Origin: Garcia nutans
Taxonomy: Eukaryota > Streptophyta > Magnoliopsida > Malpighiales > Euphorbiaceae
Length of the DNA stretch: 64,000 bases
Assembly (NCBI GenBank): GCA_947685225.1
Contig: CANTUV010000009.1
Location: forward strand, 9,796,001-9,860,000
Reading direction: 5' to 3'
In this document: in pieces, positions 47,144-56,168 of the stretch
Position numbering within the stretch: the first letter of the stretch is position 1
Layout: each line of letters begins with the position of its first letter
Made by a program: the position numbers and the translations under genes
The notes under the pieces: model-generated
What the model saw: only the letters and a program-made list of their open reading frames with translations
Databases searched by the model: none
What the model was told of the DNA's origin: nothing

Positions 47144-47610
47144 ATCCCAGGATGACTCCATTGTCTGCTTTTTTGTTTGAGTTGTCTTTTTACCTTTTTG
47201 GTTTTTCCTTTTTTTTTTTTGACTGGTTGGATATCTCATGGGATAAATGACTCTTACTGAATGACTCTTTTTGTAACTGATGATTCTTTTTGTAATGAAT
47301 GACTCTTAATGAATGACTCTTTTGTTTACTTTCCAAGCATTATCTACTTTATTTATTTGCTCTAATTTTTGCCTAAGCCGTCCTTTTTGGATTTTCAACT
47401 TAGCGAGCTCCTTCTTTTTTGCCTAAGTCGCCCTTTGTGGGTTTTCAACTTAGCGGGATTTTTTTTGTTTTTTGTTTATAATATTAGCAAAAGAAAGATG
47501 AATGGATGATTTTTATTAATATTTAGACCATGCTCAAGGAGAGCTGCCTACATATCTCGAATTAGTTTGCGAGAATCAGGTCTAATGTAGTTCATTATTG
47601 GAATGCATGA
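47144..47610. other. Convergent 3' region of antisense gene 2 and gag-pol
   Basis: No coding frame. It carries two short tandem repeats: four AATGACTCTTTTTGTAA-like units (47245-47325) and two roughly 50-bp units with TTTTGCCTAAG and TTTTCAACTTAGCG (47370-47462). Transcripts of the two strands should end or overlap here. Confidence 0.7.
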
Positions 47611-50600
47611 TCATACATAATATTTCTTCAGTTGATCCAGATTGCATGGGTTTGTGAACTCCAGACCATCCAAATCAGACAAGATGACGGCTCCACCAGA
47701 AAGTATTTTCTTCAAAATGTAGGGTCCCGCCCAATGAGGACGAAACTTCCCACGAGGATCTATAACAGGTGTTCTGATCTCTTTCAGAACCAAACAACCT
47801 ACTTCCAACTTTCGATCTTTGACCTTTTTGCTGAAATGTCTGGCCATTCGCCTCTGATACCCTTGAATCTGATGTAGAGCTTGAAGTCTTTTTTCATCCA
47901 AACCCAACAACTGATGATGATAATTGCTGATCCATTCAGCTTCATTTATCTGACTTTCTTGAATTATCCTCGCCGATTGAACTTCCAGTTCAATGGGGAG
48001 TACTGCTTCCATTCCATACACAAGGGAATACGGGGTTGCCCCAGTAGGAGTTCTAATCGATGTTCTGTATCCCCACAAGGCCAATGGCAACTTCTCATGC
48101 CAACGCCTATGTTCCTTGATCATTTTTTGTATGATCACCTTTACAGACTTATTCGCTGCTTCTACAGCTCCATTTGTTTGGGGTCTATAAGGAGAGGACT
48201 TATGATGTTGGATCTTTTTATCCTTCAAGAGTTTAGCAAATTCTGCTTGGAAATGAGTTCCATTATCAGTGATAATCTCAAATGGCGTTCCGTACCGACA
48301 AAGAATGTTGGTTCGGACAAACTGTGCTGCCTTTTTGGCGTCTAATTCTGCATAGGAAGCTGCTTCAACCCACTTTGTGAAGTAATCCACTGCTACCAAG
48401 ATAAATTGATGTCCATTCGAGGCTTTTGGGTGTATTTTACCAATTATATCAATTCCCCAAGTAGCGAAGGGCCATGGAGAAGTGATTGGATTTAGGGCAA
48501 CAGGAGGTTGCTTCTGTAGCTTAGCAAATATTTGGCACTGATGACATCCTTGCACAAATGCCACACAGTCTGCATTCATGGTGGACCAATAATATCCTAG
48601 ATTGGCTATTTTTCGAGACAAGGCGATCCCGTACATATGTGGTCCTGATTCGCCACCATGTACTATTTTCATTATCCGCTTAGCCTCCGCTTCATTCACA
48701 CACCTTAGGTGCATTCCATTCCAATTTCTTTTGTAGAGGATATCTCCATTAAGAATGTAACCTGTGGCCAGCTGCCTTATTGCTCTCTGATCAATCTTTG
48801 ATGATCCCTCCGGATAACTTCCATCCTTGAGATAACTCTTGATATCCCAGAACCATGGTTTACCATCGGCCAAATGCATTACGTGGGCAGGTTGCTTCTG
48901 AAGTTGAACTTTCAATGGACGAATGACTTTTCCCTCCTTGATATTGACCATGGAAGCTAAAGTAGCCAGAGCATCAGCAAACTGATTCTTTGCTCTTGGG
49001 AGATATTCGAAGGACAGATCATCGAATTGTTGTGCCAAATGATCAAGGCGTTGTAGGTAAGGAACCAAACGCTCTTCTCTTAACTTCCATTTCCTTAAAG
49101 CTTGTGATACTATCAAAATAGAATCACCGTAGACCATTAGGTTCTTAATCCCTAATTCCAGGGCGGCTTCAAGCCCATTAATGCAAGCTTCATATTCTGC
49201 TTCATTGTTTGTGCAGCTAAAGTCAAGTTTAACTGCAAATGGAATGTATTCTCCACAAGGAGTTTTGAACACAATCCCAATTCCATTTCCATGATAATTG
49301 GATGCCCCATCAAAATACATCTCCCAAATACTCCTTTCCACAATCAAGAGGTCTTCGTTAGGGAAACCCATTTCTAGCATCTCGTCTTTTACGGGTAATT
49401 CTGCTAATTGGTCAGCTATTGCGCCACCTTTCACAGCTTTCCTTTGAATGAATTTTAAGTCAAAGGCTGCCAATGTTGACACCCACTTTGCCATTTTGCT
49501 GTCCAAAATAGGCCTCTCCATAAGGAATTTCAAGGGACTCTGTTCTGCGATGACATAAGTAGTGTAAGAAGACAAGTAGTGTTGTAACTTCGTACAAGTC
49601 CAATACAAGGCTAAACATAACTTCTCAATCTTATTATACTTTAACTCATAGTCCAGCATCCTTTTGCTGAGGTAGTAAATTGCATTTTCCACCTTCGAAC
49701 TTTCGGCTTCTTGAGCTAGCATTGCACCCATGGCTTCATCTGTTACAGACAAATACAAGAGCAGAGGCTTTCCCATTCTGGGAGGTTGTAGAATGGGTGG
49801 ACTTAACAAGTATTCTTTGATCTTGTCGAAGGCCTTTTGGCAGTCTTCATTCCATTCTTGTGAAGCACCTTTCCTTAGTAGCTTAAAGATTGGACCACAA
49901 GTCTCTGCCAACTGCGATATGAATCGACTGATATACTGTAATCTACCTAGCAAGCCTCGAATCTCTTTTTCTGTTCTTGGCGGAGGCATTTTCAGAATAG
50001 CCTTCGACTTTGCTGGATCAACTTCTATTCCCTTCTTGCTAACCAAATATCCCAAAAATAAGCCTGATGTTGCACCAAAGAGGCACTTTGCAGGATTAAG
50101 CTTCAAATTGTACTTGCGAAGTCTAAGGAAGAACTTCTCAAGTGCTTCAACGTGTTCTTCTGGAGATTTTGACTTAACAATCATATCATCAACATACACT
50201 TCTACTTCTTTGTGAATCATGTCATGAAAGACTGTTGTCGCCATCCTTTGGTATGTAGCCCCTGCATTTATCAACCCAAAAGGCATAACCCTGTAGCAGA
50301 AAGTGCCCCATTCTGTAATGAAAGCTGTCTTCTCTTTGTCTGGTGGGTGAACTAGGATCTGATTGTACCCAACCGCGAGGTCAGTCATGGAAACCATCAC
50401 ATGCCCAGCCATCCTGTCTATGAGCAAATCGATGTGTGGTAGTGGAAAATCGTCCTTGGGACAGGCCTTATTCAAATCTCTGTAGTCAACACACATTCTG
50501 ACCTTTCCGTCTTTCTTCGGGACCGGCACAATGTTTGCTAACCAGGAAGGGTAGGCAATTGGTTCTATGAACTTATTGTCCAGTTGCTTGGCAACCTCCT

Positions 50601-53600
50601 CTTTAATTTTCAAAGACCATTCTGGCTTCATTCTTCTCAACTTCTGCTTAACCGGCTTCGCATCTGTGTATAATGGAATCTTATGAACTGCTATGGTTGG
50701 GTCTATTCCCGTGACATCACTTGTCTTCCACATAAAGCAGTCGACATACTTTTTGATGCAATCAACAACCTGTTCTTTATTCGTACAATCATATGCAATG
50801 TATGTATGTTCATTTTCTTTGCCAATTATTATCTTTTCATTTATTTCATTTATTTCATTTTTGCTAGATAATACTTGGAAAGCAAAAGACACAGGGTAAC
50901 CAAGAATTTGAAGAGTTTCATTGATAATGGCGGAGTCATTCTCCAAGATTACATTAGATTTGACATCAGGGTTTTCTATTCCTGAAGATAAGGAAGACTC
51001 AGAACTGGACTCTGACTCGGTGTTTGACTCGGTACAAGACTCGGGTTCAGGGTATGATACAGGACTAGGTTTGACTGTAGCAGCTTGTCCCTCCTCGGCA
51101 TACCAGTTCATCAGTGGTCCATCTGTAGTCTTGATCAGCTTTGTGAAGTCCCTTTTGTTTTCAAAATTGGTTATCATAGCAACCTCATCAAAGAGACTAG
51201 GCCGCATGAAATCTTCCACTTGCGGTTCAGTTATAAGTTCTGGCTCTTCTTCCTTCAACACTAAAACATCAGTGAACATCTCAAAACCCGGTAATTGCTT
51301 CCTAGTCATAGGAGAATAGAATGGCTCCTGGAAACCACAGTAAGGAACTATTTTCCCAGGTTTGCAGAAGTGACCATTCATAGTTCTAAAATAAGGGCGC
51401 ATTTTGAGGCTTCTTGCCCCCCAATTCTTCTTTTTCTTCCTCCCATGCTCAAACTCTTCTATCTCCTCATCTGTGGGTTTGTACCCTAGGCCAAAAGTTC
51501 CCCTATTCTCAGGTTCTTCCCATGGCCGCACCACGGGTGTTTTCTTCCCAGACTTTATCATTTCCATTCCGGGCAGCAGACCTACCCTCAGCATCATTCC
51601 CACTAGGCAATTGATTTGGACCTCCCCAAAGTCATATGAGATAAATGGCCCTTTGGGTTTTTCTCCTTCAATGCACTGAACTGTGTCATAATGGAACCCA
51701 GTCAAGGCCATGGCAGTTTCACCAGGAACAACCTCAAAGAGAGACTGATCCATGGTTTTCTTGTTGATTTCACAGGTGTCCCCTTTAATAGTGATGATTT
51801 TTCCTTCAAAAGGGAATTTAAGTTTTTGGTGTAATGAAGAAGGTACAACATTAATTTGATGGATCCACGGCCTTCCAAGGAGGAGATCAAAACTCGCGGG
51901 TACATCAATGACCTGAAATGGCACTCTCATTTTCACCGGTCCAATAGCAATTTCTAGAGTGGCAACACCCAAAATTTCTCTTCGAGTGTTATCATATGCT
52001 CTCACAATCTGATCAGAAGGTGTAAGATCTGTAGCCTCCAACCCCAGACAGCTTGCTACTTTCAAGGGACACACATTCAAGGCCGACCCATTATCAATGA
52101 GAACCATGGGCACAGTTTTTTTCCCAGTTTGTACGGTGATGTACAGAGCATCATTGTGTTTCTTACCATCTTCTGGTAAATCAAGATCAGAAAACCTAAT
52201 ACTCAATGTCTTGGTTGACTGGGTCAAAGTGGCCACCAAAGCTTCTGGGCTTGTATCCACTGATGTATCAAGTTGACTCAAAGCTTCGCTGAGAGCCTGA
52301 CGGTGTGGGAATGAGGAAGCAAGGAGCTCCCAAATTGACACCTTAGCTTGGGTTTGCTTAAGCTGAGTGAGGACAGGGTCTTCTTTTGGTTCTGGAGTCT
52401 TCTTATAGGGGTGGCTTGGAGTTTTAGAAGTTTCTCCCAAGTTGAGTGGCTGATACTGCCTTCCGCCTCTTGTCAAGGCATCGACCTCTTCTGCGAGGTC
52501 ATTCAAATCTAGCACACATATTTCATTCATTTCTAAGAGAAGTTTGAAAGGATCAAACAACTCTTCTTCCACAGTGATGGCGTGGATGGAGTGATTGGGC
52601 AAAGGGTTAGTGTTAATGTTTGGTTGCCTCTTGAGGGGTATAATGTCACCACTATCCACCAGATCCTGGATGCGGTTTTTCAGAGTCCAACAAGCATCTG
52701 TTATGTGCCCTTTTCCTTGGTGGTATTCACAGTACTCATTGGCTTTATAACTGGAGGGTAATGGGTTTGGAGGAGGCCTTGGGTCCAAAGGCTTCAAATA
52801 CTTTCCCTCCACGGCCTTTTTGAATACCAAATGAAGGGGTACCCCAAGGTCGGTATATTGCCTTCTTGGCTGATTTCTCTGCCCAAAATTGCCTACACGT
52901 AAAGGATTCGCAGGGGCAATATTGGCCACTTGATTGACCTTGCTTGAGGAAGTAGCTTGGCCTTGTTTCTTATACTTTGAAGTAGCTCCCTCATCTACTA
53001 TTTTACCCAATTGTATCAAGTCTTCTACCTTAGTTGCAGTCGCAATGAGCGATTTGAAAGTAGGTAGGTATTGGGTTTGCAGTTGAGCTTGATATGTAGG
53101 CCTTAAATTCCTGATTATAATATCAATCTGCTCCTGTTCTGAAGGGCGATTGATCATTTGGGCGGCTTTTTCCCTCCACCTCGTAAGGAACGAGGAGAAG
53201 GGTTCATTGTTGTTTTGTTTGGTAGTCTCAAGTTCTCTTCTAGTGACATCCACCTCAATATTGTAGTGATATTGAGTGTTAAATGCATTGCAGATGTCTT
53301 CCCAGGTCTTAATCTTAGCACTGTCCAGGCTTACAAACCATTTTAGGGCAGCTCCAGTCAAGGATTGTTGAAAGAGTTGAGCAAAGAGCTCATCATTTAA
53401 ACCCCAAGGGCTCAAGGCCCCCACATACATCTTCAAATGGGTTTTAGGGCAAGTGGTCCCATCAAATCTGTCCATCCCAGGCATCTTGAATTTTGGAGGC
53501 AATCTAGCTTGGGGAAACAAGGATAAGGAATCCATGTCTACCACCTCTTTGTGAGTTTCCATGGCCGTAATTGACCTTTCAAGTAATTCAAGTTTCTTTC

Positions 53601-53991
53601 TCAGTTCATCAGTTTCAGTAATATTCTTAGAGGGTGGATCCTCTAAATTGATGACAGGGGTATTATTCTGAGCAGTCATGGGGGTACTAGTTTGCCCCAC
53701 AATAGGTTCCTTCCCCAAATTTCCAGGAGTAGGGGCTGTCTTTGGTGCTTCTCCTAATTCAGCCAGGATGGCTACCCTTTGGGTAGCTAAAGCTTCATCA
53801 ATCCTCTCTTGCATCCTAGTTTCAATTTCCTTAACTTGTCCATCTAACAAGGCCTTAATCTGTTCTATAGTAGCCATTTCAGTAATTGGAGCAGTTGGTG
53901 AAGTTGGGGTAGTAGGACTTGTAGGTGATAGCACAGTCGGAGTTGGTGTAGCTCGTGTAGGTGAAGGCACACGGACAGTGGATACCTGCAA
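47611..53991 (-). CDS. Tat-lineage Gag-Pol polyprotein, intact (2126 aa)
   Basis: A single uninterrupted minus-strand frame. Order: Pro/Thr-rich start, Gag core at about 185-300 (WGLND..F.QSL.G.ALKWF), a zinc-finger-like CEYHQGKGHITDAC (421-434), aspartic protease with IDNGSALN at 632-639 (DNG instead of DTG/DSG, usual in this lineage) and LLLGRPWI at 703-710, RT at about 1120-1330 with MTD Asp1204 and YVDD 1266-1269, a worn Ty3-type RNase H at 1405-1500, a second archaeal-type RNase H (YFDGAS near 1561, NNEAEYEA, GDS Asp1623, ADALA), integrase zinc site His1778, His1785, Cys1816, Cys1819 and DDE residues Asp1848, Asp1909, Glu1944 (D-35-E spacing), then a C-terminal GPY-like HWAGPY. An inner Met at residue 39 is an alternative start. 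The protease-RT linker (750-1100) is long and Glu/Ser rich. All enzymes look competent. Confidence 0.96.
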   Translation of the reverse strand: MQVSTVRVPSPTRATPTPTVLSPTSPTTPTSPTAPITEMATIEQIKALLDGQVKEIETRMQERIDEALATQRVAILAELGEAPKTAPTPGNLGKEPIVGQTSTPMTAQNNTPVINLEDPPSKNITETDELRKKLELLERSITAMETHKEVVDMDSLSLFPQARLPPKFKMPGMDRFDGTTCPKTHLKMYVGALSPWGLNDELFAQLFQQSLTGAALKWFVSLDSAKIKTWEDICNAFNTQYHYNIEVDVTRRELETTKQNNNEPFSSFLTRWREKAAQMINRPSEQEQIDIIIRNLRPTYQAQLQTQYLPTFKSLIATATKVEDLIQLGKIVDEGATSKYKKQGQATSSSKVNQVANIAPANPLRVGNFGQRNQPRRQYTDLGVPLHLVFKKAVEGKYLKPLDPRPPPNPLPSSYKANEYCEYHQGKGHITDACWTLKNRIQDLVDSGDIIPLKRQPNINTNPLPNHSIHAITVEEELFDPFKLLLEMNEICVLDLNDLAEEVDALTRGGRQYQPLNLGETSKTPSHPYKKTPEPKEDPVLTQLKQTQAKVSIWELLASSFPHRQALSEALSQLDTSVDTSPEALVATLTQSTKTLSIRFSDLDLPEDGKKHNDALYITVQTGKKTVPMVLIDNGSALNVCPLKVASCLGLEATDLTPSDQIVRAYDNTRREILGVATLEIAIGPVKMRVPFQVIDVPASFDLLLGRPWIHQINVVPSSLHQKLKFPFEGKIITIKGDTCEINKKTMDQSLFEVVPGETAMALTGFHYDTVQCIEGEKPKGPFISYDFGEVQINCLVGMMLRVGLLPGMEMIKSGKKTPVVRPWEEPENRGTFGLGYKPTDEEIEEFEHGRKKKKNWGARSLKMRPYFRTMNGHFCKPGKIVPYCGFQEPFYSPMTRKQLPGFEMFTDVLVLKEEEPELITEPQVEDFMRPSLFDEVAMITNFENKRDFTKLIKTTDGPLMNWYAEEGQAATVKPSPVSYPEPESCTESNTESESSSESSLSSGIENPDVKSNVILENDSAIINETLQILGYPVSFAFQVLSSKNEINEINEKIIIGKENEHTYIAYDCTNKEQVVDCIKKYVDCFMWKTSDVTGIDPTIAVHKIPLYTDAKPVKQKLRRMKPEWSLKIKEEVAKQLDNKFIEPIAYPSWLANIVPVPKKDGKVRMCVDYRDLNKACPKDDFPLPHIDLLIDRMAGHVMVSMTDLAVGYNQILVHPPDKEKTAFITEWGTFCYRVMPFGLINAGATYQRMATTVFHDMIHKEVEVYVDDMIVKSKSPEEHVEALEKFFLRLRKYNLKLNPAKCLFGATSGLFLGYLVSKKGIEVDPAKSKAILKMPPPRTEKEIRGLLGRLQYISRFISQLAETCGPIFKLLRKGASQEWNEDCQKAFDKIKEYLLSPPILQPPRMGKPLLLYLSVTDEAMGAMLAQEAESSKVENAIYYLSKRMLDYELKYNKIEKLCLALYWTCTKLQHYLSSYTTYVIAEQSPLKFLMERPILDSKMAKWVSTLAAFDLKFIQRKAVKGGAIADQLAELPVKDEMLEMGFPNEDLLIVERSIWEMYFDGASNYHGNGIGIVFKTPCGEYIPFAVKLDFSCTNNEAEYEACINGLEAALELGIKNLMVYGDSILIVSQALRKWKLREERLVPYLQRLDHLAQQFDDLSFEYLPRAKNQFADALATLASMVNIKEGKVIRPLKVQLQKQPAHVMHLADGKPWFWDIKSYLKDGSYPEGSSKIDQRAIRQLATGYILNGDILYKRNWNGMHLRCVNEAEAKRIMKIVHGGESGPHMYGIALSRKIANLGYYWSTMNADCVAFVQGCHQCQIFAKLQKQPPVALNPITSPWPFATWGIDIIGKIHPKASNGHQFILVAVDYFTKWVEAASYAELDAKKAAQFVRTNILCRYGTPFEIITDNGTHFQAEFAKLLKDKKIQHHKSSPYRPQTNGAVEAANKSVKVIIQKMIKEHRRWHEKLPLALWGYRTSIRTPTGATPYSLVYGMEAVLPIELEVQSARIIQESQINEAEWISNYHHQLLGLDEKRLQALHQIQGYQRRMARHFSKKVKDRKLEVGCLVLKEIRTPVIDPRGKFRPHWAGPYILKKILSGGAVILSDLDGLEFTNPCNLDQLKKYYV

Positions 53992-54879
53992 AGGTTAAGG
54001 GCAAGAGATCAGGGTAGTGTGTAGGGCAGGAGAACTCTTGGTCCACTTGTATACATCAAAAGTTTTCCCCAAAACGTGTTGTTATGTTGCATGAATGCAC
54101 CTCATCACATCATAATTCATTTTAATGGAAGGTGGCACTATCATTAGGTACATACAACCTAAGGGAAGGTTCTATTGTTATGAAAAATAGAGAATCGGCT
54201 TATCATAGGGACCCTTGAGTCTTGAGTAAGATATACCTAACCACATGTGAAACAAGGAGTTTCGCGTGGGTCCAACAGTACGATTACTCATGGGCCATTC
54301 CAAAAGGATTGGAATGGTTTGCGACAACAGGGAGGACACTTTCACTGTCCGCCGGCATAATCAAGGAGACCTGCCGGTCAGCGCTACTTGCTATCCAAAC
54401 TCAGAAGTTTAAACAGAAAGAGAGGAAATTCATTTGAAAATGATTTTTTTATGCAATGGAGGAAAATGATTCCCCCATGTAATGCAAGAGAAAAAGATTC
54501 TCTGAATGACAAAACAAATGCACAATTAATCAGACAAAGGGGTCCATTAAAGGAAAAAGATTCCTTTTGTCAATTTTCAATCCAATATCCTTAAAGAAAA
54601 GATATGTATTGCTAAGGTACCCTGCAAAATGAACAAAAATACCCTAAAGAAGGGAAAACCTGTTAAATAAATAATGGTAGTCTACTAGAATCCCATAAAT
54701 TATTATTATTATTTTTTTTGTTTATATATATATATATTTATGGTCCCCAGGAAAAAATTTTTTTAGTTTAATTTTCAGTTCTAATGTCTTTAAAGAAAAG
54801 ACAACCATCGCTACGGTATCCTGCAACATAAATAAAAATACCCTAAAGAAGGGCAAGTTAGTCAAATAACAATTGTAAT

Positions 54880-54919
54880 CCACTAAGATCCCATAAATCA
54901 TTTTTATGGTCCCCAGTGG
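54880..54919 (-). repeat. Stem-loop next to the PBS
   Basis: In minus sense CCACT..GGACCATAAA pairs with TTTATGG..CTTAGTGG around a short loop, overlapping the PBS. It is a possible dimerisation or packaging signal by position, and an inverted twin lies at 42909-42947. Confidence 0.8.
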
Positions 54920-54927
54920 AGTCGCCA
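54908..54927 (-). other. Primer binding site of the Tat element
   Basis: The minus strand reads TGGCGACTCCACTGGGGACC, three bases inside the 5' LTR. This is the PBS form typical of Tat/Ogre-type elements; I believe the primer is an Arg tRNA but cannot verify it here. Confidence 0.75.
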
Positions 54928-54930
54928 ATT

Positions 54931-56168
54931 TGTGAACCTCCGTTTCCACCCGAAAAGGATTCGGATGAACGTTCACTCGTTGTCAGGAGTCGCCACTCAG
55001 TTTATTTTGTTCAAAGGGAAAAACTAAGAAAACCCTTGTTTGACTCCGATAGATGCATCCAATGTAAAGGTCTCTAATCTGCGAACCCAAGGAGGATTCA
55101 GGGATTATGTCATGTATTCGACTAACTTTGTAATAAAAAAAAAATAAATATAAAAGGGATGAAGAAAAGAAAAACAAACAGATTGTTAATAAATAGCGAA
55201 CTTGCTACTTGGGGTGAATCCCAAATATGCCTACATACTCCCGTTTGAATGGGAGATCAAAGCCCATGTAGTTCGGAAAAGCCTATTTAAAGGCGATAAA
55301 AATTATGCTTCATGCATGTGTGTGTATGCTTCGTGCATTGTCGGGCCTTTTATCACAGTTGTGAGATTTAACACTTAGTGTAAAATTGTGCAATTTTAGG
55401 TACTTTGTACCAAAAGGATGCAAATTTAGGCTCCGTGCCAAAAAGATTAACTGATTTGCGGCTTCATGCCGAAATGTTGAGTAATTAGTTAATTAGGCCT
55501 TAGACCTAAAAGGATTTGGTCTTTGACCAAATAAGGATTGATTGATTCGTGGCTTAATGCCGAAAGATCTATTAATTAATCCATTAGGCCTTTAAATCTA
55601 AAAAGATTAGATCTTTGACCAAGAAGAAATTAAGAAGAAGATTGGAATGCTTATGATATGCTCGAATTGACAAAGGATGAATTATGATATTACCTTGTTT
55701 AGAATTTTCCCACTTATAAGTTCCAGATCTTGTTTTCTTGCACTTTTAAATATGATTCTTGCTTCCTACAACACAATGTTAGAAATTCTTATCATAAAAA
55801 ATTCGTCAGCACGAGGGCACGGGATGTCCAAAAGTCCCTTTTTCTGAAAATTTGAAGACTATTTATAGGCAAAAATTGGGCTGGATGGCGGCTGGGCCGC
55901 CGGGGCAAAAAGCAGAAAAATCGGCGGCCGGGCCGCCGGCTCTGGCTCCAAAAAAGGGGCCCGACTCGTGCTATTCTTACCAAAACTGATTTTTCGGGAG
56001 CCACAGGGCTCCAAAAATTATTCCGAGACCATATCCATGATCTTCACATCGCTCCAGACATTTCAAGTACAATGAAGGCATACTTTCGGTGAACTTTTAC
56101 CGGGAATGTCCGGTCCTTTGCAGTCCAAGAAAATCGGTTTTTCGAGCCCCAAAATTCGAGTGTTCACA
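54931..56168 (-). repeat. 5' LTR of the Tat element
   Basis: 1238 bp, about 98% identical to the 3' LTR by hand count (a TG dinucleotide and an A-run differ in length; most other changes are transitions). The promoter TATA (minus, 55860-55867) lies downstream of GGCGGCC-type blocks at 55885-55945. Confidence 0.95.

Larger units (their letters stand above)
53992..54930 (-). other. 5' leader of the Tat element with an internal duplication
   Basis: Untranslated region between the PBS and gag. Segments at about 54560-54740 and 54755-54925 are a diverged tandem duplication, sharing CTTTAAAGAAAAGA-type, CCTGCAA.AT.AA, AAAATACCCTAAAGAAGG and CCATAAAT..TTTATGGTCCCCAG blocks in the same order. The inner copy retains part of the PBS-side stem but its loop is expanded by TTA and TA runs. 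The rest (54000-54420) shows nothing recognisable. Confidence 0.75.
41659..56168 (-). mobile_element. Complete Tat-lineage Ty3/gypsy element with antisense genes (14.5 kb)
   Basis: Terminal LTRs (41659-42900 and 54931-56168) and a perfect 5-bp duplication ATTAT (41654-41658, 56169-56173) define a complete insertion. In minus sense the order is 5' LTR, PBS, about 0.94 kb leader, one gag-pol frame, about 4.7 kb holding two genes on the opposite strand, PPT, 3' LTR. The dual RNase H in pol and the opposite-strand genes place it in the Tat lineage; there is no extra frame before gag, unlike Ogre. I counted about 24 differences between the LTRs (about 98% identity), mostly transitions, so the insertion is fairly recent. 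Confidence 0.95.

Noticed and set aside
41659..56168. Classification of the 14.5-kb element as Ogre
   Set aside because: Ogre elements carry an extra frame before gag and an intron between protease and RT; here the leader is non-coding and gag-pol is one uninterrupted frame.
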